A DNA stretch of 37,821 bases. It comes from a virus. Below the pieces are notes generated by a model, which saw only the letters and a program-made list of their open reading frames with translations, did no database searches and had not been told where the DNA came from. The position numbers and the translations under genes are program-made. Position 1 is the first letter of the stretch. The number at the start of each line of letters is the position of its first letter. Location: positions 1-37,821 of IMG/VR virus record IMGVR_UViG_3300035698_025196; one strand, written 5' to 3'. Below are positions 22,736-31,306 of the stretch, piece by piece.

Positions 22736-23466
22736 TCAAAGAAATCCTAGATGAAATCGCTGCCGAGAGCAGCACCAACCAAAAGATGGTTATCCTTGAA
22801 AAATACAAGGACAACGAACTTTTGAAAGAAGTGCTTTACAAGGCTAAGTCTCCTAGAATTAAGTTTTATATAAAACAAATTCCAGATCATATACCATCTT
22901 TAGTTCCAAGCAAGTATTCTTTGGAGCAAATTCTTATAAAGATTGAAGCTCTTTCAAACCGAGAAATCACTGGGAATGCCGCCAAACTCTATGTAAAATC
23001 ATTGCTAGAAGGCACAACTGAGGAAAATTGTCACATCTTAAAGAGAATCATCGAGAAGGATTTGAAGTTCGGAATGGGGCGTTCAAATATCAACAAGGTT
23101 ATTCCTGATTTGATTGAAAGAACTCCTTACATGGGAGCAAAGTCTTACTCAGAGAAACTTGCAAAGAAAATCTTCGAAGAAGATGGAGTGGCTTATTCTC
23201 AGATAAAAATGGATGGTCGTTACTGTAACGCTATCCTTCAGGAAGATGGAGAGGTAGAGCTAGTGTCGAGACAAGGCGAAACAACTTATGTTGGTAATGC
23301 CCCATTCTTGAAGGAACTAGGTCTAATCAGAAACATGGTGTTGAATGGGGAATTGACTGTCGATGATTCAAAAAAACATATTGTATCTAAAGGCGAAGAC
23401 ATTATCATTGATGGAAAAAAAACAACTTACGAAGAACTTGTTAATCTTTATATAAAGCCATTATGA
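22732..23466 (+). CDS. ATP-dependent DNA ligase (T4 type), N-terminal part, 244 aa
   Basis: The opening (EILDEIAAESSTNQKMVILE, KDNELLKEVLY) aligns well with phage T4 DNA ligase. Motif I is KMDGR with the nucleotide-binding Lys at 159, the same position as in T4. Motif III is LNGELTV at 204-210. The frame stops at a TGA (23464-23466), but the rest of the enzyme continues in the same frame at 23506. The enzyme seals DNA nicks using ATP. Unless the TGA is read through, or two chains assemble, this fragment lacks motifs IV and V and the OB domain and could not ligate. Confidence 0.85.
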   Translation: MIKEILDEIAAESSTNQKMVILEKYKDNELLKEVLYKAKSPRIKFYIKQIPDHIPSLVPSKYSLEQILIKIEALSNREITGNAAKLYVKSLLEGTTEENCHILKRIIEKDLKFGMGRSNINKVIPDLIERTPYMGAKSYSEKLAKKIFEEDGVAYSQIKMDGRYCNAILQEDGEVELVSRQGETTYVGNAPFLKELGLIRNMVLNGELTVDDSKKHIVSKGEDIIIDGKKTTYEELVNLYIKPL

Positions 23467-23505
23467 AAAGATATCATTTTGAAAATTGTAAGAAAAAAAA
23501 CAATC

Positions 23506-24351
23506 ATGATAAAGAGTAAAGATATAAAAGAAGTAAAGTTGGTTAATGATAATGTTGAAATAACAACCAAAGGAGACTTAGACAGATTCACCGCAAACGG
23601 GTTAATTGCTTCAATTGTTGATATTGAAGGGAAATTAGCTAGAGAAGAAAGAACTCAGGAAGAAACTGATAAGAAAATTGCTGCTTTTGAAAAGAAACAC
23701 GCTCCTTACCAAGAAACAATCAATAAGATTAGATTTACGACTTGGGACTGTATAACTTTAGAAGAGTACTTTGAAAAGAAGACAGCAACTCCTTACAAAG
23801 AAAGACTCTCAATGTTAGAAAGTCTTCTTCGGGGTAATGAATCACCAGAGGCAATGCTCTCTATAGTTGAAACAATCGAAGTAACATCATTTAAAGAGGC
23901 AATGGAACATTTTCAAGATGCTTTGGAGCGAGACCTAGAGGGGACAATTTTGAAGTCAACCACTGGTGCTTGGAAGGATGGGAAACCAAACTGGCAAGTT
24001 AAGCTAAAATTAGAGATGAACATTGATTTGCGAATCATTGGTTTCAAATACGGATCAAAAGGAACAAAGAACGAACACGTCATCTCTACTATTTTGGCAG
24101 AGACTTCTTGTGGGATTCTAAAGACCGATCCATCAGGGATGAAAGAAGCAATGATGCAAGATGTAACCGAGAGACAAGAAAAGCTTTTGGGTACGATTGT
24201 GGAGATTCGATGCTGTGGTCTTTCACAGAACTCTAAAGGAGAATGGTCTACGCTTCATCCATCGGTAGCAAAACTACGAGATGATAAAGACACTTGTGAT
24301 TCATTAGAGTCAGCAAAAGAGATTGAAGAAATGGCTAAAGCACTTGTATAA
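23506..24351 (+). CDS. ATP-dependent DNA ligase (T4 type), C-terminal part, 281 aa
   Basis: This part holds TANGLIASIV (T4: TASNG), WDCITLEEYF, motif IV (LEGTILK), motif V (WQVKLKLE) and the OB-fold domain to the end. It is in the same frame as the N-terminal part; only one TGA separates them. The ATG at 23506 is a possible restart; a TTG at 23479 is another. The linker between motif III and TANG is about 40 residues longer than in T4, and the TGA falls in that extra segment, so a two-chain enzyme could fold. Confidence 0.8.
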   Translation: MIKSKDIKEVKLVNDNVEITTKGDLDRFTANGLIASIVDIEGKLAREERTQEETDKKIAAFEKKHAPYQETINKIRFTTWDCITLEEYFEKKTATPYKERLSMLESLLRGNESPEAMLSIVETIEVTSFKEAMEHFQDALERDLEGTILKSTTGAWKDGKPNWQVKLKLEMNIDLRIIGFKYGSKGTKNEHVISTILAETSCGILKTDPSGMKEAMMQDVTERQEKLLGTIVEIRCCGLSQNSKGEWSTLHPSVAKLRDDKDTCDSLESAKEIEEMAKALV

Positions 24352-24593
24352 TGGAAAGAGAATTTAATTATTTCTTCGATGAAGGGACGGAAGTAACAAT
24401 AAATGGAGATGAAATTTCTAAAGTTGAGTTTCATCTTGTTGAGTTAGACGAATACGTTGGCAAGAAGGGTGTCGTTAAAAAATTGTACTCAGATTTTCAC
24501 GCTTTTGGCAGAGGTAAACTATACATTATGGATATAGATTTCGATGGAACTTTAGTTGAGAACATAAGGGCAAATTATGTTGATGAATTCTAA
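24351..24593 (+). CDS. hypothetical protein, 80 aa
   Basis: Starts in a TAATG overlap with the ligase stop. It looks like a small SH3-like beta barrel (FDEGTEVTINGDEI, GKKGVVKKLY), a fold common in small phage proteins. Not recognised further. It ends in a TAATG overlap. Confidence 0.6.
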   Translation: MEREFNYFFDEGTEVTINGDEISKVEFHLVELDEYVGKKGVVKKLYSDFHAFGRGKLYIMDIDFDGTLVENIRANYVDEF

Positions 24594-24937
24594 TGGCTAC
24601 AGTTACTGGTGGTGGAGCAGAAGGTTTTCAAAGTTTTGGATATTTACCTAGCTCAAGAACAGTCAAAAAACCAAAGATGGCGAATTATAAGATAACAAGA
24701 GAAAACGTACAAGATGTGATCAAACATCTTGACCAACAACGAAACGTATCCTTAGGTGATAAACATTCCTATTACTATAACGGAGAGGATATCACAGCGA
24801 ACGAAATATCTGTAATGGTCTTCAATGAAAGAGGTTTCACTTGTAAATTCTATGCATCAGGAGGAGCTATTGGAATGTTTAGAGTCGTAAGCAAATTAAC
24901 TGAACCCGTAATAACGAAGAAGATAGAAGATGGCTGA
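24593..24937 (+). CDS. hypothetical protein, 114 aa
   Basis: A glycine-rich opening (MATVTGGGAEGFQSFGYLP) precedes an alpha/beta part (NVQDVIKHLDQQRNVSLGD). Not recognised. It overlaps its upstream neighbour by one base and its downstream neighbour by a single base. Confidence 0.6.
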   Translation: MATVTGGGAEGFQSFGYLPSSRTVKKPKMANYKITRENVQDVIKHLDQQRNVSLGDKHSYYYNGEDITANEISVMVFNERGFTCKFYASGGAIGMFRVVSKLTEPVITKKIEDG

Positions 24938-25149
24938 TGGCTGATAAATACAAGCACTTAAAGAAGAAGATTCGTAAAAATAGAAGGAAAGATAAGAGTT
25001 GTGACTCAAAAAAAGCATTCGACACTAAAGCGGAAGCTTATCAGAAAGGGCAGCAGACTTATAAGTGCAAGTATTGTGGAATGTACCACAGAAGCGGTAA
25101 AATGTCGAAATTTCTTTATGAAATGGGGATTAGAAAGAAAAAAGATTGA
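24937..25149 (+). CDS. small zinc-ribbon-like protein, 70 aa
   Basis: A basic N-terminus (KKKIRKNRRKDKSCDSKKAF) precedes YKCKYCGMYHRSGK, a CxxC followed by His, as in small phage zinc proteins that usually read YKCxxCxxWHL. The seven-base sequence ATGGCTG occurs twice at its start; the second ATG (24937) gives the longer frame. It could bind nucleic acid. It is the last gene before a new promoter. Confidence 0.65.
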   Translation: MADKYKHLKKKIRKNRRKDKSCDSKKAFDTKAEAYQKGQQTYKCKYCGMYHRSGKMSKFLYEMGIRKKKD

Positions 25150-25171
25150 ATCATTTGCAACATTTTGAATT

Positions 25172-25179
25172 TATATTCG
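25172..25179 (+). promoter_or_regulatory. candidate promoter box (TATATTCG) for the envelope gene set
   Basis: TATATTCG sits 37 bases before the ATG at 25217. It is identical to the boxes at 11543 and 31307. The nearest TTG is 23 bp upstream and a TTTG is 14 bp upstream, so the -33 element is unclear. Confidence 0.5.
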
Positions 25180-25216
25180 TTATTAGAGAGCAAAACATAA
25201 TTCAAACAGAAGTAAT

Positions 25217-25936
25217 ATGGGATTAAAAGATTTGATTTTTAAATCTGATGATGAAGATAAAAAGCCTCAACATCAGGAGAAACAAGAAACGCCCACCCAT
25301 GAGTCGCATGATGAGTCAGGTGTAAAGTTTCCAACTAATGAACCGCTATTTGATAGCGATACCACAACATCATCAATATTTCCTGAGACCACAATTCAGG
25401 CTGATGATGTTCCTATATCATGTCAACCTCACATCGACAAAGTAGTTCAGATGTATGAGGATGGATTTGCTTCTCTTGATCAAGAAGGTTTCGATTTCTA
25501 TGAGTTCTTCCAAACGATCCTGAAAGGCGGAATCCACAACCCTGCTGCTTATCAAATGGCGTTTCAAATGGCAAGCACCATGACCTCCATAAGCAAAGAT
25601 AAGCTTATTAATCAATCAGACTTCTATCTGACAGAGATTAATAAGGTTTTCAAAACTTATGTGGACGAAGGCGAGAAAAAAGAGAATCAACTCAGAAATA
25701 GTAAAAATTCTGAGGAATCAAATCTCCGTTCCGAAGTAAGTAATCTCAACAAAGAGATTGAGCGTCTTCAGTTACTTCAATCTCAAAAGCAATCAAAACT
25801 CAACACAATCGACAACCGATACAAAGAAGAGGTAGACGACCTTCACTGTAAGACTCAGGCAAATCAAATTGCCAAGGATCGTCTTGTTGGTAAGATCGAA
25901 ACTGTTGTCTTGGGGATCAAAAACAACATTCAATAA
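25217..25936 (+). CDS. coiled-coil protein, first gene of the envelope set, 239 aa
   Basis: A charged, disordered N-terminus (residues 1-75) is followed by a helical domain with SxxF and aromatic residues (YEFFQTILKGGIHNPAAYQM) and then a long coiled coil (about residues 150-225, LRSEVSNLNKEIERLQLLQ). No signal peptide or membrane helix is seen, so it should be cytosolic. The leader TTCAAACAGAAGTAA (25201-25215) is shared with the next two genes. I suggest it works with the membrane coiled-coil protein that follows, but its activity is unknown. Confidence 0.7.
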   Translation: MGLKDLIFKSDDEDKKPQHQEKQETPTHESHDESGVKFPTNEPLFDSDTTTSSIFPETTIQADDVPISCQPHIDKVVQMYEDGFASLDQEGFDFYEFFQTILKGGIHNPAAYQMAFQMASTMTSISKDKLINQSDFYLTEINKVFKTYVDEGEKKENQLRNSKNSEESNLRSEVSNLNKEIERLQLLQSQKQSKLNTIDNRYKEEVDDLHCKTQANQIAKDRLVGKIETVVLGIKNNIQ

Positions 25937-25962
25937 GTAAATAATTTCAAACAGAAATAAAG

Positions 25963-27105
25963 ATGAGTTCTAAAAAAATTACTGCTGTACGTGAGCGTAA
26001 CTTGCCGATCTTTTCCTCAAATGGAAAAGACAAGCCTTCCTTCGATATCAACAAGGTTGGAGACACGCTAGACAGCTTCAGAAAAGGAGAGAAAAATTGG
26101 TTCGGAATATTAAAACTGATTGCCGTTGGAGCGCTTGGTTGGGCTACATGGGTTTATGTTATCCCACCATTGTTTCAAGCAATTGGAAAAGTGATGGCAG
26201 TTGCAGGTAGCTTGATTTTGATCGTTGGCTTGATCATGTTGGCTCCAGTAATCTTCAAAGCGCTGAGGCGTTTTGCTAGATGGACGCACAAAGCTGTTAT
26301 TAAGCACGATCCTTTCGGAGAGCTTTATGAGCAGAAGACAAAGATGTACGAAAACAAAGAGCGTTTCCAGATTTCAAGAGGAACAATCGCTTCGCTGCAA
26401 CAAGAGGCTGAAACAAAAGCTACAGAAGCGGAAGAAGAAGTCGAGAATATCAAAAAGACAGTTCCTCGAATTGAGAAGGAACTCAAAAGAATTGATTTTG
26501 GAATGTCTGTAATTCTTACAGAGAAAGGAGACCAAGGGAAGTATGACGATGAATATCTTAAGTTTTACACTGATCGTCAGAAACTTAAAGGTGAAACAAG
26601 ACGAGCCACTAATCGTTTGGAGCAGAAAGAAGATTTCGTTCGTAAGTACGGAATGCGGAACTCGACTCTTAAGAGATTTGGTCAGAAGTTGTTGTTGATT
26701 GATTCAGACATGGAGATCAAAATCTTGGACTTCGATGCAACAATTGAAATCCTTGAGGATGATTACAAGTTTGCCAAGGAAGCTCGTGCCGCTACATCAG
26801 CAGCAAAGTCAGCTATGCATTTTGACGAGAACTGGGAGCTTGAATATGCTATTGAAGTGGTTGTTGAGACTATTGCAAGAGACGTTGCTATTACAGCGGG
26901 TAACTTGAATGATATCGACAGATTGACATCAGGAGGTCTTTATAGCCTTGATGATGATAGTATCTTCGAAGAGCTTGAATTGCTATCGGCTGAGATTTCT
27001 TCAGGAAGTCACGTATCACCAGTAGCAGACAAGTATCTTGACCCCGAGTACATTCCTAACAAGAAGGATCGCAAAGCAAACACTGGATTTGGAGAGCTTT
27101 ACTAA
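25963..27105 (+). CDS. membrane protein with long coiled coil, 380 aa
   Basis: Two hydrophobic helices (about residues 49-70 and 75-97) are followed by a long charged helical part (about 115-340) with coiled coils (SLQQEAETKATEAEEEVENI). The plan recalls PspA- or XpaC-like membrane-stress proteins that act beside TelA-type toxic-anion resistance, but I cannot assign a family from sequence alone. The leader TTCAAACAGAAATAA (25946-25960) repeats that of the previous gene. It would sit in the inner membrane with its bulk in the cytosol. Confidence 0.7.
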   Translation: MSSKKITAVRERNLPIFSSNGKDKPSFDINKVGDTLDSFRKGEKNWFGILKLIAVGALGWATWVYVIPPLFQAIGKVMAVAGSLILIVGLIMLAPVIFKALRRFARWTHKAVIKHDPFGELYEQKTKMYENKERFQISRGTIASLQQEAETKATEAEEEVENIKKTVPRIEKELKRIDFGMSVILTEKGDQGKYDDEYLKFYTDRQKLKGETRRATNRLEQKEDFVRKYGMRNSTLKRFGQKLLLIDSDMEIKILDFDATIEILEDDYKFAKEARAATSAAKSAMHFDENWELEYAIEVVVETIARDVAITAGNLNDIDRLTSGGLYSLDDDSIFEELELLSAEISSGSHVSPVADKYLDPEYIPNKKDRKANTGFGELY

Positions 27106-27142
27106 GCTCCTCAAATCTTTATTCACAAAAAATGTAACAAAG

Positions 27143-27157
27143 ACGTAAAATTTACGT
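27143..27157. promoter_or_regulatory. 15-bp palindrome upstream of the substrate-binding fusion gene
   Basis: ACGTAAA and TTTACGT flank a single A. It lies 44 bases before the ATG at 27201 and just before the third copy of the CAAACAGAA leader motif (27166-27180). It could be an operator. Confidence 0.5.
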
Positions 27158-27200
27158 TTAATATATTACAAACAGAAACAAAACAAAACAAAACAGTATC

Positions 27201-29012
27201 ATGGTAAAATTTTTTAAATCATTAACAACTGGAGCTAAAGTAGCTGCTACTATCATATTCCTAGCAGTACTCGGAACGGGTCTCTGGGTTGTGTCCCCGG
27301 GGTTGAGAACGGCAGCATCCGTCACAATGGATAAATTAGATGTTGACGATAAGATTATCGACAATAATTCAGCAGCCACCTTTATGGAGTTGCCATCGAA
27401 GTCACCTTCAACTAAGGTAGCTTCCCAACCAAACCTTACTATTGCAGGTTATGCATGGGACTGTGAAATGCCTCTTCTCACCGCAGTAGGCGGAGAGACC
27501 ACAATGAAAGGTTCTTTAATGGAGAAGGAAGGGATTAAACTAAACGTCGTTCGTCAAGATTGGCTGTCAGAGCTAAAGGCGATGCAGATGAAGTTTATCG
27601 AACAATACGACTCAGGTGAAGAGTTTCCGTCCTCGGACAAAGCTGCCTTTGCAATTATGATGATGGGTGATGGTGCGCCATTCTATATCTCAGCTATGCA
27701 GAAGTCTATTGACGAGAAGTTTGGAGCAGGAAAGTACCACGTAAAAGTTATCGGCTCTATGGGAATGTCTGATGGAGAAGATAAATTGATCGGACTACCT
27801 GAATGGAAATCAAATCCACAATCTATGTTGGGTTCATTGATTTCGACCGTCCCCGGGGATGGAGATTGGGTTACTTTACTCAATTACTGTTTTGCTAACG
27901 GACTCAAAGTAAACCCTGACTTCACTACTTATGATGCTCAAGCCGTAAACATCTTCCCTTCTAAAGATGACGATTACATTAATTCCGCAAAAGAACTTAT
28001 TGCCTCACAAACTGAAGGTTTCACAGTAAACTTGAAAGTTGTTGTGGATGGAGAATTGACAGGAGAAACTATCGACAAGAAAATTGACGGATGTGCCACA
28101 TGGACGCCCGGTGATGTGATGGTCTTCCGAGCTTTAACAGGCTTTACAGACATTGCTTCTACTTCAGATTTTCCAAATCAAATGGCAACCACAATCATCG
28201 CAGTTGATGAATGGTGTAATGCTCACACAGATATAACAGTTGGAATTTTACGAGCTACACTTACAGCTTCTAACCAATTGAAACTGTATGACGAATGGAG
28301 ACGAAGAGGTGCTGAAGCACTAGCTGAAACATTCAAGATTGAAGGAGAAGCTTCTAGCCCAGACTACTGGTATGAAATCTTCGATGGCAATACTGGAACG
28401 AAAGCTGGAATCACTTACTCAACTGGTGGAGGTCGAGTCCTAAACTATGACGATGTACTACAGTACTACGGATATGGAACAGACCGAACTAACCGATACC
28501 GAGCAGTATATGAGCAAGTCTCAGGATACTTAACTGCACTGAACCCATTCGGATTCAATGAAGAAGTTGGCGGGGTTGTACCTTACAAAGATGCTGTAAA
28601 TCTTTCATACTTGCTTCAAGCGAATATCGAAGAGGAAAGCCGAGGTACAGCGACTACTTACGACTACAATACTACCAAGACTAAAGTTCTAGGAAAGGCT
28701 GATTACCAAATCAACTTCGCATACAATGCAGCTGATATCGAACAATCGTCTTACGGAGCCATCTCAAGTATCTATAACCAACTAGTGCAAGCTGAACAAG
28801 CAACAATAGTATTGATTGGATATACAGATATAAAAGGTGATGCTGCCTACAATCTAGGACTATCGGAGAAACGTGCAAACTCAGTAGCTCAGGCTCTGAT
28901 TGATCGAGGAATTGATCCACAAAGAATCCAGTCTGTAGAAGGTGCAGGAGAAAGCTCTAAGTACCCTACGAATGCTCAGAATCGAAGAGTAGAAGTTAGC
29001 TTACTCCAGTAA
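27201..29012 (+). CDS. substrate-binding protein fused to OmpA domain, 603 aa
   Basis: A single N-terminal helix (about residues 13-30) anchors the protein in the inner membrane. A long periplasmic part follows (LTIAGYAWDCEMPLLTAVGG, YINSAKELIASQTEGF, WTPGDVMVFRALTG), which I read as a substrate-binding domain of the nitrate/sulfonate/thiamine-precursor type. Residues about 500-603 are an OmpA-like peptidoglycan-binding domain: GYTDIKGDAAYNLGLSEKRA, then GES and NRRVEV, with the Asp and Arg that bind the peptide. The fusion would hold a binding protein in place in the cell wall. It is followed by a permease and an ATPase gene, so it is likely their binding partner. Confidence 0.8.
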   Translation: MVKFFKSLTTGAKVAATIIFLAVLGTGLWVVSPGLRTAASVTMDKLDVDDKIIDNNSAATFMELPSKSPSTKVASQPNLTIAGYAWDCEMPLLTAVGGETTMKGSLMEKEGIKLNVVRQDWLSELKAMQMKFIEQYDSGEEFPSSDKAAFAIMMMGDGAPFYISAMQKSIDEKFGAGKYHVKVIGSMGMSDGEDKLIGLPEWKSNPQSMLGSLISTVPGDGDWVTLLNYCFANGLKVNPDFTTYDAQAVNIFPSKDDDYINSAKELIASQTEGFTVNLKVVVDGELTGETIDKKIDGCATWTPGDVMVFRALTGFTDIASTSDFPNQMATTIIAVDEWCNAHTDITVGILRATLTASNQLKLYDEWRRRGAEALAETFKIEGEASSPDYWYEIFDGNTGTKAGITYSTGGGRVLNYDDVLQYYGYGTDRTNRYRAVYEQVSGYLTALNPFGFNEEVGGVVPYKDAVNLSYLLQANIEEESRGTATTYDYNTTKTKVLGKADYQINFAYNAADIEQSSYGAISSIYNQLVQAEQATIVLIGYTDIKGDAAYNLGLSEKRANSVAQALIDRGIDPQRIQSVEGAGESSKYPTNAQNRRVEVSLLQ

Positions 29013-29032
29013 GCTACTAACATAAGATAAAC

Positions 29033-29083
29033 AAAAAGGTGGGGAGGGCGATTGGCTCAACCAAAAGTTCCCCTCACCTTTTT
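29033..29083 (+). terminator. intrinsic terminator, probably bidirectional
   Basis: AAAAAGGTGGGGA pairs with TCCCCTCACCTTTTT (one bulged A) around a loop that can itself pair TTGG with CCAA. A T run follows, and an A run precedes it. It separates the binding-protein gene from the barrel and ABC genes. Confidence 0.75.
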
Positions 29084-29085
29084 GT

Positions 29086-29107
29086 ATGCCCCAAACATTT
29101 TTAAAAC
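29086..29107 (+). promoter_or_regulatory. conserved leader motif ATGCCCCAAAC...
   Basis: ATGCCCCAAACATTTTTAAA lies just after the terminator and 28 bases before the ATG at 29114. A close copy lies at 31352, 29 bases before another start and again directly after a terminator. It may be a promoter for a non-host sigma factor or phage polymerase, or a translation element. Confidence 0.5.
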
Positions 29108-29113
29108 AAGAAC

Positions 29114-29587
29114 ATGAAGAAATTATTATTTTTGCTTTGCGCTGTACTTTTTACAGCAACAACTTTCGCCCAAGGCGGAGAAGACTCACAAGAGAATACT
29201 GAGCCGCTTTACAATATGTATGTGGCATCTGGGATTTCGGTTACCAATTTCAGTGGAGACGAAACATTCAACTCAACATCTTATGTCTCAGCAGAGATTG
29301 GGGTTATGCGAGACAACCTTGCAGTTGCAGGTGTCTTCGGTATAAGCAGCCTTCACCAAGCTGATTCATACTGGTATGAAGGTAAGGTTATGTTTTACCA
29401 ACCTCTAGGAGCAGTTGATGGTTACGGAGTGTTAGGAGTCGGAAGCTACATTAATGACAACAGCTTATTTCTAGAGTATGGAGTAGGAATATCAAAAGAA
29501 TTTAATGGCTGGGGTGTCTTTGCTCAAGTCAGTAACTGGGACACTGCAAACTACATCTCGCTTGGAGTAAGCGTATCTTCATTTTAA
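29114..29587 (+). CDS. exported outer-membrane beta-barrel candidate, 157 aa
   Basis: The signal peptide MKKLLFLLCAVLFTATTFAQ is clear. The mature part alternates polar and apolar residues in strands with aromatic ends (TSYVSAEIGVMRDNLAVAGV, GYGVLGVGSYI, NYISLGVSVSSF) and ends with Phe, as outer-membrane barrels do. It lies between the substrate-binding fusion and the ABC genes, so it may be the outer-membrane part of the same system. Confidence 0.7.
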   Translation: MKKLLFLLCAVLFTATTFAQGGEDSQENTEPLYNMYVASGISVTNFSGDETFNSTSYVSAEIGVMRDNLAVAGVFGISSLHQADSYWYEGKVMFYQPLGAVDGYGVLGVGSYINDNSLFLEYGVGISKEFNGWGVFAQVSNWDTANYISLGVSVSSF

Positions 29588-29591
29588 GATT

Positions 29592-30362
29592 ATGAAAAGC
29601 CTAATAACACCGTTCGAAAAAGTCTCCAAAAAAACCACTTGGGCAGTAGCCGCATTTTGGTTGATCCTAGTACTAGGATCATGGGGATTATACGGTACAC
29701 AAGATACACATTTGTTTCCAAGTATTCCACAGGTACTAGACGGATTTAGTGGTCTATGGTCTGAGGGCTTAGTAACACATATTTTTAGCTCTCTTTGGCT
29801 ATGTGCCAAGTCAGTATTTTTTGCAATATTGGTTTCATTACTTTTCGTTTACCTATCACCTATTCCTCTAATACAACCGTTAACAAAAACAATTTCTAAA
29901 TTTAGATTCCTTCCACTAACAGGTATTGCTTTTTACATTACCATGATAGTGTCTTCAGGAAGAAGTGTTCAGATGTGGATTCTGGTCATCTTTATGACCA
30001 CTTACCTAGTCACAACACTCTTGTCAATGTTGAAAGACATTAAAGAAGAGGAATTTGATCACGCTAGAGCTTTGGGGTGCAACAGATGGGTGGTACTTCT
30101 CGAAGTTGTCATCAAAGGAAGATTCGATTACGTACTTGATATGGTTCGTCAGAACCTAGCAATTGTTTGGATGTTCTTGGTAACTGTTGAATCACTTCTC
30201 GCAGCAGCGGGAGGCTTGGGATTCCTCATCAAGAACTCAGACAAGTTTATGAATCACGGACGAATCGTAGCCCTTCAAATAGTAATTTTGCTAATAGGCT
30301 TAGGTCTTGATTACATAGTAAACAAGATTCGACAAGTCTCATTTAGATACTCTAAACTTTAA
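29592..30362 (+). CDS. ABC transporter permease, 256 aa
   Basis: This is a binding-protein-dependent transport permease of the SsuC/TauC/NitT type. Several hydrophobic helices span about residues 15-250. The EAA-type loop that contacts the ATPase reads FDHARALGCNRWVVLLEVVI, followed by LAIVWMFLVTVESLLAAAGG and GLGFLIKNS as in that family. Length is normal. It lies four bases after the barrel gene and three bases before the ATPase gene. The substrate cannot be told from sequence. Confidence 0.85.
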   Translation: MKSLITPFEKVSKKTTWAVAAFWLILVLGSWGLYGTQDTHLFPSIPQVLDGFSGLWSEGLVTHIFSSLWLCAKSVFFAILVSLLFVYLSPIPLIQPLTKTISKFRFLPLTGIAFYITMIVSSGRSVQMWILVIFMTTYLVTTLLSMLKDIKEEEFDHARALGCNRWVVLLEVVIKGRFDYVLDMVRQNLAIVWMFLVTVESLLAAAGGLGFLIKNSDKFMNHGRIVALQIVILLIGLGLDYIVNKIRQVSFRYSKL

Positions 30363-30365
30363 CAG

Positions 30366-31196
30366 GTGCAATACGAAGAAAAAGATACAATTTTATACCT
30401 AGAGAATGTAGAGGTGGGTTACGGCAAAGGCGATAGCTACAAGCCAGTCCTAAAGAACATTAACATCATCGAGAAAGATGTAGTTAGATCAGGGTATGTA
30501 ACTGGACAGACTATTGCAGTTGTTGGAAGATCAGGACGTGGAAAATCCACTCTCTTCAAAGCTTTAACTGGGTTGGTAAAACCACAATCAGGTCAAGTTC
30601 TTATCACCGAATTTGATTCTGAAGATTCTACAGATGCAAAGGTTGTCCAAGAGGGTGATGTTGGATTCGTAGATCAGAAATACACTCTTTTCCGACACAA
30701 GACAGTTGAGCAATGCTTTAAGTTTGCTTTGCGTAACAGCGACAAATCTAAGGAAGAAAAAGAAGAGATCATTGAAGAGTACCTACAAGACTGGGGACTG
30801 AAAAATCAGAGGAAGCAATATCCGAATGAGCTTTCAGGAGGTCAGAGGCAAAGGACTGCAATCATCGAACAAATTCTTTCATCAGGTCACTTTATGGTGC
30901 TTGATGAGCCTACAAGTGGTCTTGATTTAATCAATGTCGATGATGTGAAAAAATCGTTTGAGAAAATAAAAGAAGATCATGAGTTGAATACTATAATATT
31001 CTCTACCCACGATATCAATTTTGCAGTAGAAATGGCTGATAGTATTTATGTTGTTGGTTACCCTGATGAAACTCATGAGTTTGCCACGATTGTTCAGCAT
31101 TACGATCTTAAAAAATTAGGTCTTGCTTGGAAAGAATTTGGAATAGAACATTTAGAAATTGTAAAAGACATCAAAAGAGTTTTCCGAAACTCTTAA
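30366..31196 (+). CDS. ABC transporter ATPase, 276 aa
   Basis: All ABC ATPase motifs are present: Walker A GRSGRGKST (residues 54-62), Q-loop VDQKYTLFRHKTV, signature LSGGQRQR, Walker B FMVLDEPTSGLD and H-loop STHD. The start is a GTG; no ATG lies before Walker A. It is coupled to the permease and would power import together with it, and with the OmpA-fused binding protein. It most resembles nitrate/sulfonate/taurine ATPases. Confidence 0.9.
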   Translation: MQYEEKDTILYLENVEVGYGKGDSYKPVLKNINIIEKDVVRSGYVTGQTIAVVGRSGRGKSTLFKALTGLVKPQSGQVLITEFDSEDSTDAKVVQEGDVGFVDQKYTLFRHKTVEQCFKFALRNSDKSKEEKEEIIEEYLQDWGLKNQRKQYPNELSGGQRQRTAIIEQILSSGHFMVLDEPTSGLDLINVDDVKKSFEKIKEDHELNTIIFSTHDINFAVEMADSIYVVGYPDETHEFATIVQHYDLKKLGLAWKEFGIEHLEIVKDIKRVFRNS

Positions 31197-31306
31197 TTAT
31201 CCCTTTTTATTATTCTGTTTGTAAAACTGCAAAGAGGCTGGAAGTTAGAATAGTGGTTTAATCTAGTGACCCCCTCTTTTGTGGTTGCTGAAGAAATTTG
31301 AATATT

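Noticed and set aside
8526-23466. Alternative genetic code with reassigned stop codons
   Set aside because: TAA, TAG and TGA all end well-supported genes, many in ATGA overlaps, so general reassignment does not fit.
23340-23600. Intein or intron between the two ligase halves
   Set aside because: No Cys/Ser start, no His-Asn end and no endonuclease; both halves stay in one frame with only a single TGA, so an interrupted linker is simpler.
26273-26908. Extra frames inside the membrane coiled-coil gene
   Set aside because: They have odd composition and no coupling, and lie fully inside a clear gene.
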